From Aristolochia californica (lineage: Eukaryota > Streptophyta > Magnoliopsida > Piperales > Aristolochiaceae), in NCBI GenBank assembly GCA_029961685.1, contig JARWKL010000006.1:18353276-18417275 (forward strand): DNA of 64,000 nt, read 5' to 3'. The notes below the pieces were generated by a model. That model saw only the letters and a list, made by a program, of their open reading frames with translations. It was not told the origin of the DNA and made no database searches. The position numbers were made by a program, and so were the translations under genes. Within the stretch, counting starts at the first letter, position 1. Every line of letters begins with the position of its first letter. Shown here one piece after another: positions 37,565-49,015 of this stretch.

Positions 37565-37711
37565 GTTGAGGCTCGAATTCGGCTCGAAGCTCGGCTCGGA
37601 CTCTGTGGGCTCGAGCTCGATAACAATTTTAGGCTCGAGATGAGGCTCGGGTCGAAGCTCGGCTCGAAATATTTAAATCAAGCTGGGCTCGAACATGGGC
37701 AGGTTCGGGCT
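37565..37711 (+). repeat. hAT right subterminal GGCTCG repeats, truncated terminus
   Basis: About ten GGCTCG or GCTCGAA words lie here, ending CATGGGCAGGTTCGGGCT. Satellite begins at 37712 with CTAATTGATCC. No CCACCCCTA end is present, so the terminal inverted repeat has been deleted. Copy 2 stops at exactly the same base. Confidence 0.8.
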
Positions 37712-37761
37712 CTAATTGATCCTAACATGTTTTAAATATTGCAGATATGCATGCCTGAAAC
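37712..37761 (+). repeat. 50 bp satellite direct repeat flanking hAT copy 1 (right)
   Basis: This is the right partner of the repeat at 35119-35168, restarting the satellite 50 bp upstream of the insertion point. The equivalent after copy 2 (from 49200) has lost about 8 more bases around the anchor. Confidence 0.75.
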
Positions 37762-40700
37762 TTGTTGAAGATGCAAATGACCTACTGATCAAAAAATTTC
37801 AAGGATTATAAAAAATTAAATTCTCAAGTTAACGTGTGGTGGGATATTTACTAGAGCAAAAAACCCACTTTTTGCCTATTTTACAAAAAACGGACCTAAC
37901 AATCATAGATCATCGTAACTGTATTGATCGATTAATGATGTGTAATGGCTTTAATTTATGTTAGGAATGACTTATGGTTTGGGAGTCAACACTCTGTTAA
38001 AAATGCCTCGCCAACCTCTTCCGATGATTGCAAAACCCAATGTATAAAAAAACTAAAAGAGTTAACAATCCTTAAAAATTACAGATACTTTTTGAATTCT
38101 CTCTCAGCATTTGTTCATTTCCATTCTGGATGTTCAATTTTATTTCAAATCCAAACTTGTGTTTTCACTCACCCATTTTTGTCGTTAACAAACAGATAAG
38201 GCAAATAGATAACAATAAAATTAAAATTTTAGAGTTTATGTATGTAAAAAATTGAAAACTATAATAAATGTTAGTGAAGAAAATTATTTCATGCACTAAA
38301 AATGAACATCAAAGTTTTGTTATCCATTTTAGGAAATTCCACTAGTACAAGCCCTAATAGCTTGCTGGAATTTTAAAAGAAAGAGATTTCTAATCGATCA
38401 TAACATGTTTTAAATGTGGTGGATAAGCATGCCAAAAACATATTGATGATGCAAATGCCCTAAAGATCCAAAAATTTCAAGGTGTAGAAAAAATGAAATT
38501 CTCAAGTTAACATGCGGTGGGATATTTACCAGAGCCAAACAACCCACTTTTTGCCTATTTTACCAAAAGCAAACCTAACAATCACAGATCATCGTCAATG
38601 TTTTGATCGATAAATGATGTGTAACAACAATAACTTTTGTTAGAAATCACTTATGGTTTGGGAGTCAACACTCAGAAAAAATGCCTCTCTCCCCTCTTCC
38701 GATGATTGCAAAACCCAATATATAAAAAACTAAAAGAGTTTACAATCCTTAAAAATCACAGATACTTTTTGGAATTATCTCTCTCAGCATTTGTGCATAT
38801 GCATTTTGGATGATCAATTTTTTTGCAAATCCAAACTTGAGTTTTTTCTCTCCCATTTTTCTCGTAAAAAAAAGATAAGGCACATAGATCACAACGAAAA
38901 GAAAATTTTAGAGTTTATGTATGCAAAAAATTGAAAACTATAATAAATGTTTGTGAAGAAAATTATTTCATGCACAAAAAATGAACACCAAAGTTTTATT
39001 ATCCATGTTTGGAAAATTCCACTAGTACAAGCCCTAATAGCTTGCTGGAATTTTATAAGAAAGAGATTTCTAATTGATCCTCACATGTTTCACATGTGGT
39101 GGAGAAGCATTCCAGAAACATGCTGATGATGCAAATGACCTAATGATCCAAAAATTTCTAGGAGTAAAAAAATTAAATTCTCAAGTTAACGTATGTTGGG
39201 ATATTTACCAGAGCTAAACAACCCACTTTTTGCCTATTTTAAAGAAAGCGGACCTAACAACCATTGATCATCGTAAATGTTTTGATCGATTAATGATGTG
39301 TAACGACTATAATTATGGCTAGAAATGACCTATGGTTTGGTAGTCAACACTCTGTGAAAAATGCCTCTCTCCCCTCTTCTGTTGATTGCAAAACTCAATA
39401 TATAAAAAACTAAATGAGTTTACAATCCTTAAAAATCACAGATACTTTTTGGAATTATCTTTCTCAACATTTCTGCATTTCCATTTTCGATGTTCAATTT
39501 TTTTCAAATCCAAACTTGAGTTTTCACTCTCCCATTTTTCTCGCAAACAAGAAGATTAGGCAAATAGATCACAACAAAATAAAAATTTTAGAGTTTATGT
39601 ATGCAAAAAATTGAAAACAATAATAAATATAAGTGAAGAAAATTATTTCATGCACTAAAAAAGAACAACAAAGTTTTGTTATCCATGTTTGGGAAATTCC
39701 ACTAGTACAAACCCTAATAGCTTGCTGGAATTTTATAAGGAAAAGATTTCTAATTGATCCTAACGTGTTTAAAATGTTGTAGATATGCATGCCTTAAAAA
39801 TGTTGAAGATGCAAATGACCTAAAGATCAAAAAATTTCAAGAAGTAGAAAAAATTAAATTCTCAAGTTAACGTGCGGTGGGATATTTACCTGAGCCAAAC
39901 AACCCACTTTTTGCATATTTTATACAAAGTGGACCGAACAATCATAGATCATCGTAAATGTTTTGATCAATTAATGATGTGTAATGGGTATACTTTTTGT
40001 TAGAAATGACTTATGGTTTGGGAATCAACACTCAGTTAAGAATGACTCACTCCCCTCTACCGATGATAGGAAAACCCAATATGTAGAAGACTCAAAGAGT
40101 TTACAATCCTTAAAAATCATAGTTACTTTTTGGAATTATGTCTCTCAGCATTTGTGCATTTCCATTTTGGATGATAGATTTGTTTTCAAATCCAAACTTG
40201 AGTTTTCACTCTCCCATTTTTCTCGTAAACAAAAAGATAAGGCACATAGATCACAACAAAATAAAAATTTAAGACTTTATGTATGCAAAAAATTGAAAAC
40301 TATAAAAAATGTAAGTGAAAAAAATTATTTCACGCACTCAAATGAACACCAAAGTTTTGTTATCCATGTTTGGGAAATTCCACTAGTACAACCCCTAATA
40401 GCTTGGTGGAATTTTATAAGAAATAGATTTCTAATTGATCCTAACATGTCTTAAATGTGGTAGATATGCATGCCTGAAATATGTTGAAGATGCAAATGAC
40501 CTAAAGATCAAAAAATTTTGAGTAGAAAAAATTTAATTCTCAAGTTAACGTGCAGTGGGATAATTACCAGAGCTAAACAACCCACTTTTTGCCTATTTTA
40601 CCCAAAGCAGACCTAACAATCATAGATCAACGTAAATGTTTTGATCGATTAATGATGTGTAAAGGTTATAATTTTTTTTAGAAGTGACTAATGGTTTGGG

Positions 40701-41141
40701 AGTCAACACTCAGTTAAAATGCCTCGCCCCCCTCTTTCGATTATTGCAAAACCCAATATATAAAAAACTAAAAGAGTTTACAATCCTTCAAAATCACTGA
40801 TACTTTTTGGAATTATCTCTCTCAGCATTTGTGCATTTCCATTTTGGATGTTCATGTTTTTTCAAATCCAAACTTGAGGTTTCACTGTCCCTTTTATCAG
40901 GTAAAGAAAAAGATAAGGCAAATAGATCACAACAAAATGAAATTTTTATAGTTTATGTATGTAAAAAATTGAAAACTATAATAAAAGTGAAGAAAATTAA
41001 TTCATGCACTAAAAATGAACACCAAAGTTTTTTTATCCATGTTTGGGAAATTCCACTAGTACAACCCCTAATAGCTTGCTGAAATTTTATAAGAAAGAGA
41101 TTTCTAATTGAACCTTACATGTTTTAAATGTGGTAGAGATG

Positions 41142-41822
41142 CATGCCTAAAACATGTTGATGATGCAAATGACCTAAAGATCAAAAAAATTCAAGGAGTA
41201 AAAAAGATTAAATTCTCAAATTAACGTGCGGTGGGATATTTACCTTAGCCAAACAACCCACTTTTTGTCAATTTTACACAAAGCGAACCTAACAATCATA
41301 GATCACCGTAAATGTTTTGATTGATTAATGATGTTTAACGGCTATAATTTTTGTTAGAAATGACTTATGGTTAGGGAGTCAAGACTCAGTTAAAAATACC
41401 TCGCCCCCCTCTTCTGATGATTGTAAAACCCAATATATAAAAAATTAAAAGAGTTTACAATGCTTAAAAATAACAGATACTTTTTGCAATTATCTCTCTC
41501 GGTATTTGTGCATTTCCCTTTTTGACTTTCAAATTTTTTTCAAATTCAAACTTGAGTTTTCACTCTCCTATTTTCTCGTAAATAACAAGACCAGGCAAAT
41601 TGACCACAACAAAACGAAAATTTTAGAGTTTATTTATGCAAAGAATTGAAAACTATAATAAATGTAAGTAAAGAAAATTATTACACGCACTAAAAATGAA
41701 CACCAAAGTTTTGTTACCCGTGTTTGGGAAATTCCACTAGTACAACCCCTAATAACTTGGTGGAACTTTATAAGAAAGAGATTTCTAATTGATCCTAACA
41801 TGTTTTAAATGTGGTGGATATG
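41142..41822 (+). repeat. Representative intact satellite monomer (681 bp)
   Basis: This unit is close to the apparent consensus and is given as a reference. From its anchor it holds the GTGCGGTGGGATATTTACC motif near 41226, the GATTAATGATG motif near 41320, a short C tract near 41403, the ATATATAAAAAATTAAA stretch near 41436, a T-run near 41533, AAAATGAACACC near 41693 and CCACTAGTACAACCCCTAA near 41733. Composition is strongly A+T rich apart from the C tract. I see no internal half-length repeat, so the basic unit is about 680 bp rather than a dimer of something shorter. Two overlapping frames, one per strand, recur at this register in other units but are broken in many of them. Confidence 0.9.
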
Positions 41823-42299
41823 CATGCATGAAACATGTTGAAGATGCAAATGACCTAATGATCCAAAAATTTCAAGGAGTAGAAAAAATTAAATTCTGAA
41901 TTTAATGTGCTATGGGATAATTACTTGAGCCAAACACCGCACTTTTTTCCATTTTACAAAAAGCGGACCTAAAAATCATAGATCATCGTAAACGTTTTGA
42001 TCAATTCATAACGTGTAACGGCTATAATTTTTATTAGAAATGACTTATGGTCAGGGAGTGTACACTCTGTTAAAAATGCTTCTCCCCCCTCTTCCGATGA
42101 TCGCTAAACCCAATATATAAAAAACTAAAAGATTTTACTTTCCTAAAAAATCACAGATAATTTTTGGAATTATTGCTCTCAGCATTTGAGAATTTCCATT
42201 TTGGATGTTCAATTTTTTTTCAAATCCAAACTTGAGTTTTCACTCTCCCATTTTTCTTGTAAATAAAACGATATGGCAAATAGATCACGACAAAATGAA

Positions 42300-44090
42300 T
42301 ATTTTAGAATTTATGTATGCAAAAAATTGAAAACACTAATAAATGCAAGTGAAGAAAATTATTTCACGGACTAAAGATGAACACCAAAGTTTTTTTTATC
42401 CATGTTTGGAAAATTCCACTTGTACAACCCCTAATTGCTTGGTGGAATTTTATAAGAAAGAGATTTCTAATTGATCCTAACATGTTTTAAATGGGGTGGA
42501 TATGCATGCCTGAAACATGTTGAAGATGCAAATGACCAAATGATCCAAAAATTTCTAGGAGAAGAAAAATTTAAATTCTCAAGTTAACGTGAGGTGGGAT
42601 ATTTACCAGAGCCAAACAACCAATTTTTTGCCTATTTTTAAAAAATGGACCTAACAATCATAGATCATCATAAATGTTTTGATCGATTAAAGATGTGTAA
42701 CGGCTATAATTTTGGTTAGAAATGACTTATGGTTTGGGAGTAAACACTCAGTTAAAAATGTTTCCCCCCCCCCTCCACGTCTTCCGATGATTGTATAACC
42801 CAATAAATAAAAAACTAAAAGAGTTTACAATCCTTAAAAATCACAGATACTTTTTGGAATTATCTCTTTCAGTATTTTTGCATTTCCATTTTGGATGCTA
42901 ATTTTCTTTTTAACTCCAAACTTGAGTTTTCACTCTCCCATTTTTGTCATAAAACAAAAGATAAGGCAAATATATCACAACAAAATGAAAATTTTAGAGT
43001 TTATGTATGCACAAATTGAAAACTATAATAAATTTAAGTGAAGAAAATTATTTAACGCACTAAAAATGAACTCAAAAGTTTGTTCATCCATGTTTGGGAA
43101 ATTCCACTAGTACAACCCCTAATAGCTTGGTGGAATTTTATAATAAAGAGATTTCTAATTGATCCTAACATGTTTTAAATGTGGTGGATATACATACGAG
43201 AAACATGTAGAAGATGCCAATGACCTAATGATCCAAAAATTTCGAGTAGAAAAAAACTAAATTCTCAAGTTAACGTGCGGTGGGATATTTACGAAAACCC
43301 TCTTTTTGCATATTTTACAAAAAGCTAAAACACACTTTTTGCATATTTTACAAAAAGCAGACCTAACAATCGTTGATCATCGTAAATGTTTTGATTGGTT
43401 AATGATATGTAACGACTATAATTTTTGGTACAAATCACTTAAGGTTTGGGAGTCAACACTCTTTTTAAATTTGCCACGCAAGCCCCGCCCCCCCCCTCTT
43501 TCGATTATTTCAAAACCCAATATAAAAAACAAAAAGAGTATACAATCTTTAAAAATAACAGATACTTTTTGGAATTATCTCTCTCAGCATATGTGCATTT
43601 CTATTTTGGATGTTCAATTCTTTTTCAAATTCAAACTTGAGTTTTCATTCTCCCATTTTTCTCATAAATAAAAAGATAAGGCAAATAGATCACAACAAAA
43701 TGAAAAATTTAGAATTTATGTACGCAAAAAATTGAAAACTATAAATAATGTTGGTGAAGAAAATTATTTCACGTACTAAAAATGAACACAAAAGTTTGGT
43801 TATCCATGTTTTGAAAATTCCACTAGTACAACCACTAATAGCTTGGTGGAATTTTATAAGAAAAGGATTTCTAATTGAATCCTAAGAGGTTTTAAATGTG
43901 GTGGATATGCATGTCTGAAACATGTTGAAGATGCAAATGACCTAATGATCCAAAAATTTCAAAGAGTAGAAAAAATTAAATTCTCTAGTTAACGTGTGGT
44001 GGGATATTTCCCAGAGCCATTCAACACTATTTTTTTGCCAATTTTACAAAGAGAACACCTCACAGCAATAGATCATAGTATATTGATCAA
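42300..44090 (+). repeat. Satellite spacer between the two large duplicated segments
   Basis: Near 42300 the sequence stops resembling 53790 and instead shows AACACTAATAAATGCAAGTG and TTTCACGGACTAAAG, markers also found near 32270. Units at 42505 and 43193 do not pair with copy 2. From about 43880 the TTTCCCAGAGCCATTCAAC variant of the 29802/30492 units appears, and near 44085 it switches abruptly to sequence matching 32210 onward. Confidence 0.75.
43302..43358 (+). repeat. Short local tandem repeat (24 bp, period 33)
   Basis: CTTTTTGCATATTTTACAAA plus AAGC occurs at 43302-43325 and again at 43335-43358. It is a small recent duplication within one satellite unit. Confidence 0.85.
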
Positions 44091-44095
44091 ATAGA
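44075..44095. other. Chimeric junction at the left edge of duplication copy 2
   Basis: Sequence like 30460-30660 (AACACCTCACAG, TAGATCAT) passes within a few bases into sequence like 32210 onward (AAATAGATCACA, then CTCTAATAAATGCAAGTG). Relative to copy 1, about 1.5 kb (two units) is missing between these points. GATCA occurs repeatedly at the join and could have served as microhomology. Confidence 0.7.
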
Positions 44096-46409
44096 TCACA
44101 GCAAAATAAAAATTTTAGAGTTTATGTATGCACAAAATTTAAAACTCTAATAAATGCAAGTGAAGAAAATTGTTTCACGGACTAAGGATGACCACCAAAA
44201 TTTTTTTTATCCATGTTTGGGAAATTCCACTTATACAACCCCTAATTGCTTGGTGGAATTTTATAAGAAAGAGATTTCTAATTGATCCTAACATGTTTTA
44301 AATGTGGTGGATATGCATGCCTGAAACATGTTGAGGATGCAAATGAGCTAATGATAAAAAAGTTTCGAGTAGAAAAAATAAAATTTTCAATTTAACGTGC
44401 GGTAGGATATTTACCAGAGCCAAACAACCCAATTTTTGCCTATTTTAAAAAAAGTTAACCTCAAAATCATAGATCATTGTAAATGTTTTGATCGATTAAT
44501 GATCTGTAATGGCTATAATTTTTGTTAGAAATGACTTTTGGTTAGGGAGTCAACACTCAATTAAAAATGCCTCGCCCCCCCTCTTCCGATGATTATGAAA
44601 CCCAATATATAAAAAACTAAAAGAGTGTACTATCCATTTCACAGATTTCTAATTGATCCTAACATGTTTTAAATGTGGTGCATATGCATGCCTGAAACAT
44701 GTTGAAGATGAAAGTGAGCTAATGATCAAAAAATTTCAAGGAGTAGAAAAAATTAAATTCTCAAGTTATCGTGCGGTGGGATAATTACCAGAGCCAACCA
44801 ACCCAATTTTTGCCTATTTTGCAAATAGTGGACTTAACAATCAAAGATGATCGTAAATTTTTTGATCGATTAATGATGTGTAATGGCTACAATTTTTTTT
44901 ATAAATGACTTATTGTTTGGGATTCAACACTCAGTTATAAATGCCTCGCCCCCCTCTTTCGATGATTGCGAAACCCAAAATAAAAATAACTAAAAGAGTT
45001 TACAATCCTTAAAAATCACAAATTATTTTTGGAATGATTGCTCTCAGCATTTGTGCATTTCCATTTTGGAAGTGCAATTTTTTTTCAAATCCAAAGTCGA
45101 GTTTTCACGCTCCCATTTTTCTCGTAAACAAAAAGATAAGGCAAATAAATCACAAAAAAATAAAAAATTTAGAGGTTATGTACTTAAAAAATTGAAAGCA
45201 ATAATAAATGTAAGTGAAGAAAATTATTTCGGGCACAAAAAATGAACACTAAAGTTTTGTTATCTTCGTTTGGGAAATTCCACTAGTACAAACCCTAATA
45301 GCTTGGTGGAATTTTATAAGAAAAATATTTCAAATTGATCCTAACATGTTTTAAATGTGGTGGATATGCATGCCTGAAACATGTTGATGATGCAAATAAC
45401 CAAATGATCCAAAAATTTCATGCAGTAGAAAAAATTAAATTCTCATGTCAACGTGCAGAGGGATATTTACTAGAGCCAAACAACCCTCTTTTTGCCTAGT
45501 TTACAAAAAGCGGACCTAACAATCATAGATCATCGTAAATTTTTTGATCGATTAATGATGTGTAATGACTATAATTTTAGTTGGAAATGACTTATGGTTT
45601 GGGTGTCAACACTCAGTTGAAAATGCCTCGCAGCCCCCTCTTTTGAATATTGCGATACCCAATATAATAAAAACTAAAAGAGTACAATTCTTAAAAATCA
45701 CAGATTCTTTTTGGAATTATCTCTCTTAGCATTTGTGCACTTCCATTTGGATGTTCAATTTTTTTTCAAATCCAAACTTGAGATTTCTCTCTCTCATTTT
45801 TCTTGTAAATAAAAAGATAAAGCAAATAAATCATAACAACATGAAAATTTTAGTGTTTATGTATGCCAAAATTGAAAACTAAAATCAATGTAAGTTAAGA
45901 AATTTATTTCATGAACTAAAAAAGAACACCAATGTTTTGTTATTATCCATGTTTGGGAAATTCCACTAGTACAACCCCTAAATAGCTTAGTGGAATTTTA
46001 AGAGAAAGAGATTTCTCATTGATCCTAACGTGTTTTAAATGTGGTGGATATGCATGCCAGAAACATGTTGAAGATGCAAATGACCGAATGATCTAAAAAT
46101 TTCTAGGAGAAGAAAAAAAAAATTCTCAAGTTAACGTGTGGTGGGATATTTACTAGAGCCAAACAACCCACTTTTTTGCCTATTTTACAAAAAGCAGACC
46201 TAACAATAATAGATCATCGAAAATGTTTTGAATGATTAATAATCTGTAACAACTATAATTTTTGTTAGAAATGACTTATGGTTTTGGAGTCAACACTCAG
46301 TTAAAAATGCCTTCCCCCCACCTCTCCCCCCTTCTTCCAATGATTGCAAAACCGAATATATAAAAAACTAAAATAGTTTACAATCCATAAAAATCACAGA
46401 TACTTTTTG

Positions 46410-46425
46410 GAATTATCTCAAGTTA
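46410..46425. other. Copy-2 counterpart of the TCTCA junction
   Basis: GGAATTATCTCAAGTTAACG repeats the unusual join at 34534, at the expected offset. It shows that the truncated-plus-partial unit pair existed before the segmental duplication. Confidence 0.85.
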
Positions 46426-48033
46426 ACGTGCCGTGGGTTATTTACCAAAGCCAAACAACCCATTTTTTGCCTATTTTACAAAAAGCGGACCTAACAATCA
46501 TAGATCATCGTAAATGTTTTCAACGATTAATAATGTGTAATGGCAATAATTTTTGTTAAAAATGACTTATGGTTTGGGAGTCAACACTCAATTAAAAATG
46601 CCTCGCCCCCCTCTTCCGATGATTGCAAAACCCAATATATAAAACACTAAAAGAGTTTACTATCCTTATCTAAGTCATTTCTAAATCATAGATTCTTTTA
46701 GGAATTATCTCTCTCATCATTTGTGCATTTCCATTTTGGATGTTCAATTTTTTTTCAAATCCAAACTTGAGTTTTCACACTCCCATTTTTCTCGTAAAAC
46801 AAAAGATAAGGCAAACAGATCACAAAAAAATAAAAAATTTAGAGTTTATGTATTCAAAAAATTGAAAACTCTAGTAATTGCAAGTGAAGAAAATTATTTC
46901 ACGTACTAAAGATGAACAACAAAGTTTTTTTATCCATTTTGGGAAATTCCACTTGTACAACCCCTAATTGTTTGGTGGAATTTTATAAGAAAGAGATTTC
47001 TAATTGATCCTAACATGTTTTAATTGTGGTGGATATGCATGGCTGAAACTAGGGGTGGCTTTGAACCGAGCTGGCTCATGAGCGGTTCGTGTTCGACTCG
47101 GTTTCGGCTCTGTTCGACTCGTTAGATATTGATCTCAAGCCGAACTCGAACTCAGAAATGGGCTTGTTTAGGTTAATGAGACGAGCGCGAACAAAGCCAG
47201 GTTCTCCATCTCCCTTATCCCTTCTCCCTCTCTTGGCCTCCATCTCCCTTCTCCCTCTCACCGTAGGTGCCCCTTCCGTCGCCGTCGCACCTAATCCTTT
47301 CCCCTGCTCATCACCTTCTCGGCCTCTCATCGTTGTCGCCATCAACTTTCGTAACGTTGCCCTTGTTGAGTCGTACCCAAACTAGAGCGGCTTCTCTAGA
47401 CCCTCTCTCATCATTGTCACCCCCCTACCACCGCCTACTACCGCCGTCAAATCAGTCGGCCACTGCTGTCGCTGGATTGGCACAGAACCCCCGGATACCT
47501 AAAGTTCAGATACCTAAGTTGAGGGGGGGAGATTATTTTCCCCCCTCGACGCTTCGTCCTGTACAACGTGCGAACTCGCACGTGTAGTTCACCCATGTGA
47601 GTTTCGCACATGTGATTTTTATAAAAAAAAAAAAAAAGCTTGCAAATCCTATTCTCTTCCTGTTTTTCCTCTAGACGATGCTATAATACGTAAAAATATA
47701 GTGTGTTAAAGTTAGCATTTGATCAAATTTTCCTGTTTATTTTTTTTATAATTAATCATGTACACAGTTAATTGGCTCACGTAATTATTGTATTCATGTA
47801 TAATAAACTGCAATCATTAAATAATACAATATCTAATTTAATTAATTAATATATTAATTTATTTTAATTATACATTAAATTACTTATTTGTGTTGTAATC
47901 ATGTTTGTTTTACCTAATTTGGGGTTTAAATATTATGTTTGAATTAAGTATACTCTTATAAGTTACTCATTTTCTTGTTTTTTATATTTTTCTTACTTTG
48001 GGGCACTAACACTGGAAATTGTTTTCCAATTTA

Positions 48034-48431
48034 TATGAACTCGTCCACACTAACACCAAGTTTGAAATTGAATTTCATGTAGAGGAATTAAATGAATTTG
48101 AAGCAGGAGATGAAAATGAACTTCAAATTTTAAAGTTTGTTGACTAACCCCCCTTATAATTCTCATATCCACAGTAGCTTCAGAGTCATTATTTAGTGCT
48201 GGTGGTAGAGTAATAGACTCGTATCATTCTTCCTTGGTACCAAATACATTTCAAACTTTGATTTGTGGCAGTGATTGAGTTCGGACTCTTCACAGTATAA
48301 AGAAAATTCAAAAAGTGAATTTATTTGATTAATTATTTATTACTATATTTTTTAGTTTTATTTATTAAAATTTTGTTTTATGATTACAGCCTGAGAAGAA
48401 GAGTACAGAGACAATGCTACCAGCTACATGA
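48034..48431 (+). pseudogene. hAT transposase C-terminal dimerisation domain (hATC), remnant, copy 2
   Basis: The hATC frame opens at 48165 with [16 protein letters not shown] and runs through [12 protein letters not shown] to GSD. There TGA at 48276-48278 replaces the tryptophan codon still present at 36770 in copy 1. The exon length (150 bp), the 75 bp intron (48315-48389) and the final exon PEKKSTETMLPAT ending at TGA 48429-48431 match copy 1. The upstream acidic part has one more A than copy 1 in the TTTTAAAG stretch near 48130, so it is in another frame. The two copies have therefore decayed separately. Confidence 0.83.
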
Positions 48432-48839
48432 TTTTTCATGTTTTTCTCATCATGGTAATTTTAATATTTTTAACGACATTAAGTAACTAGTAGTGGAAGA
48501 GTATTTTTTTACCTGACAATAACTAATTTTATTTTTTTGTTTTTGTCATAGGTAGAGATTTTGCTCAAGCAAGGACGTATATTATTTTCTAGCATGAAGA
48601 GAAATAACTATAGTTTGTAATTTATAATGGCTTTATAGTTTTTATTTGGGTGATTGTAAATTGATAGTGATATTTCATTTAATTTTGTTATGTTTGATTA
48701 TTGAATGGGATTTTTTTATAATATTATTCAGTGTATGGAGTGTTTAGACTATTTTATGGAGTGTATAAACAATTTCTAGGAGTGTTTATGGAATGTATAA
48801 ACAATTTTATGGAATATTTATGCAAGTATTATGTATGTT

Positions 48840-49015
48840 GATTATGCCCAATTTTAAATAGAGGTCATGTTGAATTTTATATAGGTATTATATATATAGA
48901 TTATGCTTAATTTTAAGTAGAGGTTATGCCCAATCTTATACATGTTTTATATATAGGTTATGCCCAATTTTATGTAGAGGTCATACCCAATTTTATGTAA
49001 AATGTATGCAAAATT
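48840..49015 (+). repeat. Short minisatellite in hAT copy 2
   Basis: Imperfect TTATGCCCAATTTT...GTAGAGGTCAT units begin near 48840, 48899 and 48957, at a spacing of about 58 bp, as in copy 1 but with a shorter TA run. Confidence 0.7.

Larger units (their letters stand above)
35169..37711 (+). mobile_element. Degenerate non-autonomous hAT-family transposon, copy 1 (right end missing)
   Basis: The element starts with TAGGGGTGG, the usual form of plant hAT terminal inverted repeats. Next come CGAGCC/GGCTCG-rich subterminal sequence, a C+T-rich stretch to about 35530, a 388 bp tandem duplication, AT-rich DNA, the C-terminal part of a hAT transposase (36529-36925), a small minisatellite, and a second GGCTCG-rich stretch from about 37569. 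The expected mirror-image CCACCCCTA is absent: after GGTTCGGGCT the satellite resumes. The zinc-finger and catalytic parts of a transposase are not found, so the copy cannot move by itself. The flanks are a 50 bp direct repeat of satellite rather than the 8 bp target duplication known for hAT. Composition at the ends is far more G+C rich than the array. Confidence 0.85.
32210..42300 (+). repeat. Large segmental duplication, copy 1 (satellite plus hAT)
   Basis: Unit anchors 32436, 32806, 33489, 34172 and 35157 pair with 44316, 44687, 45369, 46053 and 47038 at a constant offset of 11880-11881. After the transposon, 37750, 38428, 39108, 39788, 40469, 41142 and 41823 pair with 49230, 49911, 50590, 51271, 51953, 52629 and 53311 at offsets of 11480-11488. 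The drop of about 400 matches the 388 bp extra unit inside transposon copy 1. Rare features also pair, such as the short unit ending near 32757/44637, the deletion junctions at 34534/46416 and the CTACCGATGATAGG variant near 40057/51540. The left edge is about 32210; similarity to copy 2 stops near 42300. Confidence 0.92.
37712..47049 (+). repeat. Satellite array, middle arm
   Basis: Units start at 37750, 38428, 39108, 39788, 40469, 41142, 41823, 42505, 43193, 43910, 44316, 44687, 45369, 46053 and 47038. Those up to 41823 belong to duplication copy 1 and those from 44316 to copy 2. Several units in 38.4-39.8 kb and their partners share GCTTGCTGGAATTTT and ATTGATGATGC variants, a local subfamily. 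Confidence 0.92.
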
